From: Alphaproteobacteria bacterium
Lineage (GTDB): Bacteria > Pseudomonadota > Alphaproteobacteria > RF32 > CAG-239
Length of the DNA: 45,179 bases
Direction of reading: 5' to 3'
Assembly (NCBI GenBank): GCA_900767645.1
Contig: CAAFZY010000030.1
Location: 1-45,179, forward strand
Part shown: piece after piece, positions 35,043-43,518 of the stretch
How positions within the stretch are numbered: position 1 is the first letter of the stretch
Layout of the letters: each line of letters starts with the position of its first letter
The notes under the pieces: generated by a model
Databases searched by the model: none
Seen by the model: only the letters and a program-made list of their open reading frames with translations
What the model was told of the DNA's origin: nothing
Made by a program: the position numbers and the translations under genes

Positions 35043-36197
35043 TCAATCCTTATTTAACTTATCAAGCTTGAGCAAATTTTCTTCGCTGAACACCGCAATT
35101 AAAATATCCGGCTTAAACTCCAAAATATCATTTCGGTAACGCTTAAACAGCTTCAAATTATCAGCCGATTTTACTTTTTTAACATCATTCAAGCGATAAT
35201 ATTTAATTTTTCCGAAGCTTTCCGGCAAAAACTGCAACAAGCTTTCGTTCATTGAAGTTCCGGTTAAAAAAACTTTATAATTATTACCGGCGCTCGCATT
35301 AGTAAAATCTTTGGTGCGATAATAAGGTTTCTGCCTCATAGATACTTTCATCTTTGTGCGAGTATCATAATAGTCGTACTCCGTATCAAGCAGTTTTGCA
35401 ATCGGATAATCAATATGCATACGGATAAAAGTTCTGCCTGATGTGAAAAATCGGCCAAACCCGCCACGAACTTCGTTACTTTGAAAATGTTCAAAATCAG
35501 TAAGCACGGCAATTTTAACATCTGAAAAATCTTGCTGAATGCGAGTTATAAGCGCTTTATAACCGGTGTAAGCCCCCCAATCGGTCCAGTGATGTTCGGT
35601 TTTATAAAAGGTTATGTTTTGCGCGGAAGCTGCTTTGAGCTCTTTATACGGAAACAACAGCGGTAGCTGACTTTTGGCTTGCAAGCGATAAATTAAATCG
35701 CCGGAATATAAAGCATCGCGCACGGCATATGGTCCGGCATATTGCCGGTACAAGTCAATTTTGCTCGGCACAATCATCACATAAGTTTTAATACCATGTC
35801 GCTTGGAAAATTTTGCCAACGTGTTAAGCGCAAATAAAATCTGTTCTTCTTTTTCTGGGCTGACCGTTACATATTTGAGCCGATTTTTATTAAACACCCA
35901 TTGCGTTTGCCGGTTTAAGATGGTGTTGTGAGCTGAAATAATTTTATTTATAAACTGCAATTTGGCATAGCCGGTTATCAGCTCATCGCGAAAACGAAAG
36001 CGGTCGGAAAACCACTTGTCAAATTCCACTCCAAAAGTATTGTTAAGGCTGTTGTTTTTAAATAGCGGCGGAAACTTTGCCAACACCCGATTTTCTATTG
36101 TTGAAAATTCAGCATCGTTTATTGCCGACATCGGAATAAACAAGGCTATAAAAAACAACAACAAAAACACGGCATTAACAATACTTATTTTTTTCAA
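35043..36197 (-). CDS. AlgJ/AlgX-like acetyltransferase-associated protein (SGNH-like)
   Basis: This 384-residue protein has an N-terminal membrane anchor or signal (about residues 5-25, IVNAVFLLLFFIALFIPMSA) and a periplasmic domain like AlgJ/AlgX. Visible features are the conserved ENRVLAKFP, FDKWFSDRFRFRDELI, the DHHW-type motif TEHHWTDWGAYTGYKAL and a likely nucleophile Ser in LTGTSMNESLLQF. These proteins pass acetyl groups from the MBOAT partner to a polysaccharide. It lies between the giant fusion gene (12-nt gap) and the MBOAT gene. Confidence 0.85.
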   Translation of the reverse strand: MKKISIVNAVFLLLFFIALFIPMSAINDAEFSTIENRVLAKFPPLFKNNSLNNTFGVEFDKWFSDRFRFRDELITGYAKLQFINKIISAHNTILNRQTQWVFNKNRLKYVTVSPEKEEQILFALNTLAKFSKRHGIKTYVMIVPSKIDLYRQYAGPYAVRDALYSGDLIYRLQAKSQLPLLFPYKELKAASAQNITFYKTEHHWTDWGAYTGYKALITRIQQDFSDVKIAVLTDFEHFQSNEVRGGFGRFFTSGRTFIRMHIDYPIAKLLDTEYDYYDTRTKMKVSMRQKPYYRTKDFTNASAGNNYKVFLTGTSMNESLLQFLPESFGKIKYYRLNDVKKVKSADNLKLFKRYRNDILEFKPDILIAVFSEENLLKLDKLNKD

Positions 36198-36209
36198 GCT
36201 TTAATCCTT

Positions 36210-39200
36210 TTAATTAAGCTTGCGGCGTTTTTGCAATAAAGTTTGCTCATTAACCAGCATTTTTTGCGTAGTCACCTGCTCGGTTTTTAAGGTTTTCACT
36301 TCTTTTTGCAATGATTCAATTTGTCCTTTTAAATTGCTGATTTCTTTGCTTAAAGTTTGTGAGGCGGCTAAACTTTGCTGCAACAGATTAAGCACTTTCT
36401 GCCGCTCAACTTCTTCAGGAGAGATAACTGTATTACCTGTAACTTGCAAACCGGTTAAGGTGAAATTATTACAGATGCTGTTCCATAAATATTCATTACC
36501 CAACCAAAATTGAGGATTAATTTCTTTAGTCGCGCCTCGCTCATTTACATCATCGGCAATAATATTATAAATAGTAAAATATTTGTTGATATTATACCGT
36601 TTAATTTCTGTTTTAGTTTTCTGATTACATACATTAATATATACAATTTGTAAATTTTGATATAATTGGTGCAGCTGTTCGCCAAATGTAATTAAATCAG
36701 ATAAAGAATAATTACGATTGCTCACAAAACAAATGTTTTCGCTATTAGAGCATACTGTGCGAAAACGCACTAATCTGCGATTGAAAACAGTATTAAACTC
36801 CGGCAAATACTTTTCAACGGAAGTTGTAATCGGAAAAGCATGCATGGCAACCATACCGGTAGCAGTATCTTTTACATACCGATATTTTTTGCCAATCATA
36901 TTTTTATCTTCATTAAACTGACTAAAAAGTTTACCATTATAATTTTTAAGCACTGAAATAACATCAGTTAATTTATAATTCATCAGCCAATCAAAAGGCA
37001 AAGCATATTGACGCAAATTTTTTAATTGCAACCAATATGCCGGGCGGCAAGCGACTCCCAATGAAATAAAGCTATCTGCTTTAATTTTAGGAAATTGTGA
37101 TAAAACCATTTCAGGAATATAACCAATACCGGTAGCAACTTTAGTAACAATTTTATCAATGTTGGTTTTGATGTAATTATTATTCGGATTAAGTTTTAAG
37201 ATTACATCTTTTAATTCTGACTTTGCATATTGATGCGGTTGTTGTTTAAATGCGATTTTAACAACCTGTCCGTCTTTAACCGGCATCTCATATTTAAACG
37301 GCTTATCGTGCCAGGTGGCAACCGGAGATGATAAAATTTCTTTACCGTCAATTTTAATAGACTTGTAATCAATCCACAGCGGATAACGCACATTGTTGGC
37401 GCGTCTGTCCGGTCCCTTAAATGTAAGTTGCAACTTGCCTGATTTTATTGCTTTTAAGCTGATACTTTGCTTTAGTTCGGCTCCTTCAATCATGCTGCCT
37501 TTGCCTTGCGCGTTGGCAAACCATGCCGGTGTGCTAACTTTGGTTTTAGGCGCTATCACCACTAAGGCATTATCCGCTGTACCAAAGTTTTTAGCATCTA
37601 CGCGGAATGATGAAAGTTGCTTATAAATTTGCTTAACCTGCAATTTATTGAACTGATGTTGCAAACATTTAACCCGCAAGAAGTTAAACGGCAACTCCAG
37701 CCACGCTAACACCCTGCTCTTTTTGGGCAGTTTGTAATACTCACCGGTATCTAGATTGTAGGCTAATTTAGGAAGTTTTATCATACGTCCAAGTTCTATG
37801 TTATATTTATCAGGCTTGATTATTGATAAACCGGAACCTGAAGTAAAGGTCATTTCTCTAAAGCGAACATCGTCTTTATAATCAATAAAATCTATCCGCA
37901 CGTATGGTACATCAATAAGCATTTTTTTTGCCAGTTCAAGTGCTTTATTAAACGCTTTCATTGATGGAATGCTCTCAAGTTTTTTATAATGTTGTGGTGA
38001 AATTTCAAACTTTGTTCTGGTTCCATCCGGATAAAATGTTCCGCGTACTAAATTATTTGTATCTTTAATACTTTCAACTGACACAAATTGAATTTTACCG
38101 TTAAAACACCATACTTGAATTTCATGGTTTGAAACTTGAGGATCTATATATTTTTCAATAATTATTTTAGGTTCGATATCTCGATAATGCAATTCATAAC
38201 CATATTTAAAGGCAAAATTAGTGTCTATCCACCTATCCAACTTTGCTTTTGCGTCATCTAAATCAAGTTTGGATTTGTCACTAACAATAATATTCCAACC
38301 TGAGCCATGGTTACACTTAATAACAAACTGATTAGGAAGTTTGGCAAAGTCAATATCTTCAAATTTGTCATAAACACCCAAAAGCGGAATTAAATATTGC
38401 TCGCCGATTTTTTCTTTAACCCAATCGCGTACTAAATATTTATCCGCCAAACGAGTTTTTATCGGCAATGCATTATATATTTTTAACCATTGTAATTTTT
38501 CATTATATGTTTGTGAATTATTAATATTAAAAAATTTACCTGTTGACTTATAATACCAGTTTTCTATTTTTGCGCTCCAAACTGAGGAAAAATCTTGCGC
38601 GCCTGAATAATTATCAATGATATGCTGTATAATCCTGTTATTGGCTTTAGAAGAAACGTCTAACATTTTTTTTATTTCAGGATAATATTGAATTATTTTA
38701 TTTAAATCCTTAAAATATAATTTATCGCCTCTATCATTAATTTTCCATAAACACTCACCATCTTGGCTCCCTGGAACATATTTTACATTATACAAATTTT
38801 TTTCAGGAACTGTAACATAATAACCATTTAATGCGCCCATAGCCCAAAACCATTGATCATCATTAGTTGGAGCTAATTTTTTTATTAAGTTTTCATTTAA
38901 GATATCTTTTGCAAAGCAATGTGCTGGATATAAAACCGCTCCGCATCCAGTTTGCATATTCCATATATTTGCTTTTCTTAAATTGTCGCGATAACTGTCT
39001 TTTGCATCGTCTTTATAATAAATTCTTGGAAAAATTTTAATATTTTCACTGCTTTGATATAAACGGGTTATACGATTTGCTACAATTGAATGAAAATTAT
39101 TCAGATAAGTTTTATATAAACAATCCAAACAATTTGGCGCGTAAATAATATCATCATCGGCTGTAACAATTATGGCGTCGGGATATTTTTTTAAAGTCGG

Positions 39201-40517
39201 TATAAGTTTTTTATATGAGCGAATATCATGATACCAATCTATTGTTAAGCCTTTTTCTTTCAAATCTAAAAGCTGTTGCGGTAAATCAGCTTCTTTATTC
39301 GGAAACTGCTCAGGCGCCAACCATAAAATCACCTTATCAGCTTTAACAGTTTGGTTAAGCAAACTTTCAATAGTCTGATTGACCGTGCCAATGCGCGCCG
39401 GAAAAGAAGTTAATGATACTATTAATTCCGGCTGGCATAAGCGTTTAATATTTGTTTGCATCCAATTTGAAAATCGTTTTTGATTCTGTTCAACACCAAA
39501 TTCAGGAATAATGGTCTCTTGAACAAAAGTTTTGAGCATTGAGCGCGCTTTATCGGTATGAGCAACCGTCCATATTGCCGATGACATTAACGAATTTAAA
39601 AAAGTGGTCTGATATGTTTCATATATGTTTTTATGCCGCAAAGTTTGATATATGGCTTTATACGCATCATAAAAATTAAGCGGAGCTTTATCGCGATTAT
39701 TTTTTAATGAATCTTTGCGATTATGACGATAATAAACATATGGTTTATAAAGCAATGCAATTTTATTGGCGCAAGCTATTGCCACAAGCGAAAAATACAC
39801 ATCATTAGATGCTTTTAACGACTGGAAATAAATTTGTTCATCAGTAATAAAACTATGCTTTAATAATTTATTCCACGGCATCGGGTTGCATATTGTAAAC
39901 AGTTTATCGGCAATATCTTTAGTGTTTTGAACCGAATATCCATCTTTGTTGGTAGGAAATAATATATTAATGCCTTCCGTTTGCTCAATTTTACGGGTTT
40001 CGTTATTATATTTTTTGTATTGGTAAAAAACTATTTCCGTATTTTCTTTTTTAGCCAAATTATAAGTTTCTTCCAACATATTAAGTTCAAAGAAATCGTC
40101 GGAATCTAAAAAGCTCAAATACTCACCTTTGGCGATGGCAAGACCGGCGTTACGCGCAACTCCGGCATGCAAGTTTTTTTGCGTAATAATAGTAATGCGG
40201 TGGTCTTTTTCAGCATATTCTTTTAAAATATCTAAAGAATTATCCGTTGAGCCGTCATCAACGCAGATAATTTCAATTTCTTTTAAGGTTTGCTTTATCA
40301 CGCTGTTTAAACATTCGCGCAAATATTGCTCAACATTATAAACCGGAATAATAACGCTTACTTTCGGGGTGTAATCAATTTTGTTTTGCACTAAAACAAC
40401 GGCTTCGGTATCAGGTTCGCCCTCGGCGTTTTTAACCGTGATTGTTTTTTGTTTTAAGTTTTCTGCTTTGGCTAATTTTGAGGCTTTTTTGGCTTGTTTA
40501 TTTTTTTGTTTTTTCAT
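36210..40517 (-). CDS. Giant multi-domain glycan enzyme: GT2 + second glycosyltransferase + TupA-like ATP-grasp + DUF1796-like + coiled coil
   Basis: From the ATG at 40517 (GGAG about 8 nt upstream) the product is 1435 residues. An earlier in-frame start at 40595 lies inside the previous gene. Domains in order are: a Lys-rich start; a GT2 glycosyltransferase (about 50-300; VSVIIPVYN, VDDGSTDNS, LDSDDF); a second glycosyltransferase-like part (about 360-590; LIVSLTSFPARI, VTADDDIIY); a TupA-like ATP-grasp (about 655-890; TYNEKLQWLKIYN, VIKCNHGSGWN, IIIEKYI, REMTFTSGSG); a beta-rich part (about 975-1110); a DUF1796-like papain-fold part (about 1149-1350; ISLGVACRPAYWL, LPFDWLMNY); and a coiled coil (about 1369-1435). 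It probably builds or modifies a surface glycan. ATP-grasp domains form amide-type bonds, so it may add an amino acid. The product is unknown. Confidence 0.8.
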   Translation of the reverse strand: MKKQKNKQAKKASKLAKAENLKQKTITVKNAEGEPDTEAVVLVQNKIDYTPKVSVIIPVYNVEQYLRECLNSVIKQTLKEIEIICVDDGSTDNSLDILKEYAEKDHRITIITQKNLHAGVARNAGLAIAKGEYLSFLDSDDFFELNMLEETYNLAKKENTEIVFYQYKKYNNETRKIEQTEGINILFPTNKDGYSVQNTKDIADKLFTICNPMPWNKLLKHSFITDEQIYFQSLKASNDVYFSLVAIACANKIALLYKPYVYYRHNRKDSLKNNRDKAPLNFYDAYKAIYQTLRHKNIYETYQTTFLNSLMSSAIWTVAHTDKARSMLKTFVQETIIPEFGVEQNQKRFSNWMQTNIKRLCQPELIVSLTSFPARIGTVNQTIESLLNQTVKADKVILWLAPEQFPNKEADLPQQLLDLKEKGLTIDWYHDIRSYKKLIPTLKKYPDAIIVTADDDIIYAPNCLDCLYKTYLNNFHSIVANRITRLYQSSENIKIFPRIYYKDDAKDSYRDNLRKANIWNMQTGCGAVLYPAHCFAKDILNENLIKKLAPTNDDQWFWAMGALNGYYVTVPEKNLYNVKYVPGSQDGECLWKINDRGDKLYFKDLNKIIQYYPEIKKMLDVSSKANNRIIQHIIDNYSGAQDFSSVWSAKIENWYYKSTGKFFNINNSQTYNEKLQWLKIYNALPIKTRLADKYLVRDWVKEKIGEQYLIPLLGVYDKFEDIDFAKLPNQFVIKCNHGSGWNIIVSDKSKLDLDDAKAKLDRWIDTNFAFKYGYELHYRDIEPKIIIEKYIDPQVSNHEIQVWCFNGKIQFVSVESIKDTNNLVRGTFYPDGTRTKFEISPQHYKKLESIPSMKAFNKALELAKKMLIDVPYVRIDFIDYKDDVRFREMTFTSGSGLSIIKPDKYNIELGRMIKLPKLAYNLDTGEYYKLPKKSRVLAWLELPFNFLRVKCLQHQFNKLQVKQIYKQLSSFRVDAKNFGTADNALVVIAPKTKVSTPAWFANAQGKGSMIEGAELKQSISLKAIKSGKLQLTFKGPDRRANNVRYPLWIDYKSIKIDGKEILSSPVATWHDKPFKYEMPVKDGQVVKIAFKQQPHQYAKSELKDVILKLNPNNNYIKTNIDKIVTKVATGIGYIPEMVLSQFPKIKADSFISLGVACRPAYWLQLKNLRQYALPFDWLMNYKLTDVISVLKNYNGKLFSQFNEDKNMIGKKYRYVKDTATGMVAMHAFPITTSVEKYLPEFNTVFNRRLVRFRTVCSNSENICFVSNRNYSLSDLITFGEQLHQLYQNLQIVYINVCNQKTKTEIKRYNINKYFTIYNIIADDVNERGATKEINPQFWLGNEYLWNSICNNFTLTGLQVTGNTVISPEEVERQKVLNLLQQSLAASQTLSKEISNLKGQIESLQKEVKTLKTEQVTTQKMLVNEQTLLQKRRKLN

Positions 40518-40531
40518 CACCCGTACTCCGA

Positions 40532-41854
40532 TTACATAGTCTTTTTTAATTCTGCGATTTCTGCTTTGAGGCGGTCGCATTCCGACTGCAGCCATAGCGG
40601 ATAGTTAAGTATATCTCTAACCTTTTGCGCCATGCTACAGCCACACGCAAAATCAGATTCAGGCTGCGATATACCCCCTCCCGCCAAAGTATAACAACAT
40701 CTGCCTTCTTTGGCGCCGCACAAAATATAGTGCACCAAAGGATTCATACCGCTGGCGGCAACATCAGGATTAGCCGCTAAATAGGCGTTGCCGTCAAAAT
40801 TTTGGCTTGGGTTGCGCCCCTCTTTCCAACCGTGTTTAACATAGTGCTTGGCGGCGCTCATTTTTTTGCTTCTAACATCGGGATTATTTGCCAAATACCA
40901 TTTAGAATCAAACAGTTTGCTGTGCTTTACCAGCTCGATCTGGCGTTTTTCATTATACTTTTTTTTGCTGATTAAATGAAATAATCTGACAACTTTTAAC
41001 ATTCCCAACTGCATGGTTGGTTTTACCTCCTGCTTTTTATTATTTACCTGTTCCGGCGTTCCTATCGCCTTATAAAAACTTTGCCGCCATTCGGCGCTTG
41101 CATTTCCGTCTGACAAGCTACGCAACAAAAAAGCACGCACCGCATTTTGCGTGTTATTATCAACACCGACGGTTATGTCCTTAACTTTTTGCACAACCTC
41201 TAAAATATCGCGCCGGCGTTTTTGCTGTTTAGCTTTATCAAAACTTATGCTGTCATTTTGAATATTATACTCATATAGCGGCCGGTTAATCAACACCATT
41301 TTATCACAATGCACAAGCGTTTCTGCTAAATAAACATTATCGGCGCAATATAGCCCTTCAATAAAGCGGATATTTTTAACTTTAGAAAAGTTAAACAGTT
41401 TATCCCATATTGCTCCGTTTTTTAAGGCGGCAAATTTATCCTCCAAAGTTATTGCCTCGGTTTGCATTGTGCGGTGCGTAACACCTTTGTAATTGGTGTA
41501 TACAATATCAGCGCCTGATTTAACCGCTTCATTGTACAAACCCTCAAAATAATCGGCGGGAATGGCGTCATCAATATCAAACCAGCCTAAATATTTGCCT
41601 TTAACAGCAGCAAGCCCCATATTGCGGGCGGCGGACGGACCCTGATTTTTATCAGAACGCAGCAGCGTAAAGCGCTTGTCACTTTTAACCGCCTTGCGCA
41701 AAAACTTGTACGAATCATCGGTTGAGCCGTCATCAACCATAATAAACTGAATATCTTTAAGAGTTTGGCGCTTAAGTTGCTCTAACGCCGGCAGCAAATA
41801 TTGCTTGCGGTTGTAATACGGGATTATTACTGAAACCAGCGGATTTGAAGCCAT
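40532..41854 (-). CDS. GT2 glycosyltransferase with C-terminal NPDV repeats
   Basis: This 440-residue protein has an N-terminal GT2 domain (about residues 1-260) with VSVIIPYYNRKQYL, VDDGSTDDS and GWFDIDDAIP, where GT-A enzymes bind nucleotide sugar and metal. After a linker, two copies of a short repeat follow: FDSKWYLANNPDV...HYVKHGWKEGRNP and FDGNAYLAANPDV...HYILCGAKEGR. This repeat occurs at the ends of many surface-polysaccharide glycosyltransferases; its function is not established. A short coiled coil ends the protein. The ATG follows the previous stop directly (TAA-ATG), so translation is likely coupled. Confidence 0.87.
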   Translation of the reverse strand: MASNPLVSVIIPYYNRKQYLLPALEQLKRQTLKDIQFIMVDDGSTDDSYKFLRKAVKSDKRFTLLRSDKNQGPSAARNMGLAAVKGKYLGWFDIDDAIPADYFEGLYNEAVKSGADIVYTNYKGVTHRTMQTEAITLEDKFAALKNGAIWDKLFNFSKVKNIRFIEGLYCADNVYLAETLVHCDKMVLINRPLYEYNIQNDSISFDKAKQQKRRRDILEVVQKVKDITVGVDNNTQNAVRAFLLRSLSDGNASAEWRQSFYKAIGTPEQVNNKKQEVKPTMQLGMLKVVRLFHLISKKKYNEKRQIELVKHSKLFDSKWYLANNPDVRSKKMSAAKHYVKHGWKEGRNPSQNFDGNAYLAANPDVAASGMNPLVHYILCGAKEGRCCYTLAGGGISQPESDFACGCSMAQKVRDILNYPLWLQSECDRLKAEIAELKKTM

Positions 41855-42868
41855 TTATGCTCTCCAATGCAATGCCAAATTGCATATATTCAAAAACATA
41901 CTGCTACGAGTCGGCAAGCTGCTGTCCGTTAAAACCTTTTCCGAATTAATCGCGCCGTAAAAAGCGGCATTAACACAGCGTTTTACCAAATATTTGGCGC
42001 AGATATCCGAAAATTCGGGCTCTGACAAAAAATGCCTTTGCTTGTTTTCAATTGCCAGTTTTTCAAGCACCTCATTAATATCAAACAATACAGCAGAATC
42101 TTTAATACGACAGCGTCCGGTAGTAACATAATCGTCAAAAACAAGCTTTTCAGCCGGAGTTAAGTTTATGCCGTGATAATCAAACCACATCTGATGAAAA
42201 ACTTTGCGCTCTTCTTTGATTTTATTTTTCAAAACCTTACTGGTCATATCTTTATGAAAGCGGTATTTATAAAGCATATCGCTCATATTGGCGAGTTTGG
42301 CATATTTTCCGATGTCAAAATAAAGTTGGCGGTCATTTAAGCTGATAAACTTTTCATTATAAACAATGTTGTGCTCAACTAAAATAGAACGGCGATACAT
42401 CACCGTCGGGTGGTGAATCGGCGCCCGAAACAAAAGCAATGCCTTAATTTCAGCATCTGACGAAGGATTTTTAACCACCTTAAAGCGATTAATCTCGCCG
42501 AATTTTTTATATGCCGTGCCCACAAGGCCAATCTCCGGATGGCTTTGCAGATAATCATATTGACGCTGAAGGCGCTCAGGCAAAGAGATGTCATCATGAT
42601 TCATCATTGCGATATATTCAGCCGACGCCATGGCAACCAGCCGGTTATAGCTTGCGGCAACGCCCAAAGTATGCGTATTTTCAACATATTTAATCCGCTT
42701 ATCATTAAAGGTTGAAACAAACGCCGCCAAAGTCTTGTTGTTCGGGCTGTCGTTTAAGATAATGAACTCAAAATCAGTAAATGTTTGATTTAAAACACTT
42801 TCAATTGCGGATTTCAAATACGCAATTGAGGTGTTCCAAATAGGCATCAAGACAGATATTTTCGGCAT
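41855..42868 (-). CDS. GT2 family glycosyltransferase
   Basis: This 337-residue cytoplasmic enzyme has the GT-A fold motifs ISVLMPIWNTSIAYL at the N-terminus, LNDSPNN (nucleotide-binding) and MMNHDDISLPERLQRQYDYL with the metal-binding DD. It lacks membrane helices. The donor and acceptor sugars cannot be predicted. It is the first gene of the glycan operon, behind a promoter at 42899-42926, and is directly followed by a second GT2 gene. AAAGGGA precedes the ATG. Confidence 0.88.
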   Translation of the reverse strand: MPKISVLMPIWNTSIAYLKSAIESVLNQTFTDFEFIILNDSPNNKTLAAFVSTFNDKRIKYVENTHTLGVAASYNRLVAMASAEYIAMMNHDDISLPERLQRQYDYLQSHPEIGLVGTAYKKFGEINRFKVVKNPSSDAEIKALLLFRAPIHHPTVMYRRSILVEHNIVYNEKFISLNDRQLYFDIGKYAKLANMSDMLYKYRFHKDMTSKVLKNKIKEERKVFHQMWFDYHGINLTPAEKLVFDDYVTTGRCRIKDSAVLFDINEVLEKLAIENKQRHFLSEPEFSDICAKYLVKRCVNAAFYGAINSEKVLTDSSLPTRSSMFLNICNLALHWRA

Positions 42869-42898
42869 TAAAAATTCCCTTTGCTTTTATCTTGCCGT

Positions 42899-42926
42899 AT
42901 CATAGCTGATAAAATTTGTTTTGCAA
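42899..42926 (-). promoter_or_regulatory. Promoter of the glycan operon
   Basis: On the minus strand TTGCAA (42921-42926), a 16-nt spacer and TATGAT (42899-42904) lie about 30 nt upstream of the first GT2 gene. The -10 box matches the consensus in five of six bases. No operator was recognised. Confidence 0.6.
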
Positions 42927-42982
42927 GTATATATTATATATATTTGCATTTTCTGAAATACACCCCTCAACATAAGCATTTT

Positions 42983-43023
42983 AAAAAAAATTAAGCCTGA
43001 AAGCACATACTTCTCAGGCTTAA
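42983..43023 (-). terminator. Rho-independent terminator after the Lys/Ala-rich protein gene
   Basis: TTAAGCCTGA (42991-43000) and TCAGGCTTAA (43014-43023) form a perfect 10-bp stem. On the minus strand it is followed by a run of eight T (42983-42990). The rest of the gap to the glycan operon promoter is AT-rich and holds nothing else I can identify. Confidence 0.9.
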
Positions 43024-43040
43024 AGTTTAAGCTTAAAATT

Positions 43041-43358
43041 TTAGTTGGCAAATGCGCCTTTTAAGGCATTAACATCATCTTTTACCTGCCCCAAATCTTG
43101 TTTTAATTTGGCTTTGGCTTCTTCTTGCTTAGCTTTCTTTTCAGCGGCTTTGGCGTCTTGTTCGGCTTTTTTCTTGGCAGCTTCGGCCTTTTTAGCCTCA
43201 ACTTTGGCGTTAGCCTCCGCCTTTTTAGCCTCAACATCGGCAGCGGTTGCGTCAACTTTATCCTGAGCCTTTTGCGCCATGCCGACTAAATCAAGCGCTT
43301 TTACTTCATAAGCCGAAAATGCCAAAACAAGGGCAACGGCAAACAAAATCTTTTTCAT
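43041..43358 (-). CDS. Small secreted Lys/Ala-rich coiled-coil protein
   Basis: This 105-residue protein has a signal peptide (MKKILFAVALVLAFSAYEVKA, cut before LDLVG) and a mature part made of Ala, Lys, Glu and Asp that should form one long charged helix (AKKAEANAKVEAKKAEAAKK). A less charged end, DDVNALKGAFAN, follows. It has no Cys and no lipobox. The layout recalls small periplasmic helical proteins, but low complexity makes homology unreliable and function is unknown. GGAG stands about 8 nt before the ATG. It has its own terminator. Confidence 0.8.
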   Translation of the reverse strand: MKKILFAVALVLAFSAYEVKALDLVGMAQKAQDKVDATAADVEAKKAEANAKVEAKKAEAAKKKAEQDAKAAEKKAKQEEAKAKLKQDLGQVKDDVNALKGAFAN

Positions 43359-43475
43359 CTTAATTCTCCTTCATTGGTTCTGTCGGTATCATATTAATTT
43401 AACTTTACATACTTGCAACCAAAAAAACAATTTATAAATAATTTTTTATTATCGCTTTGTTAATTTTCAGCCGAA

Positions 43476-43481
43476 TATAAT
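43476..43481 (+). promoter_or_regulatory. Possible -10 box of the ArsB/NhaD-type gene
   Basis: A perfect TATAAT lies 37 nt upstream of the start codon at 43519. No good -35 box is seen at 16-18 nt distance, so the promoter may be weak or activator-dependent. Confidence 0.3.
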
Positions 43482-43518
43482 GGCGTAACAAAATTTATCG
43501 GGAGGCTTAAAAGCAAAA

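Noticed and set aside
40518..40595. A longer N-terminus for the giant glycan enzyme
   Set aside because: It would overlap the end of the previous gene by 64 bases. The ATG at 40517 has a Shine-Dalgarno and follows the previous stop.
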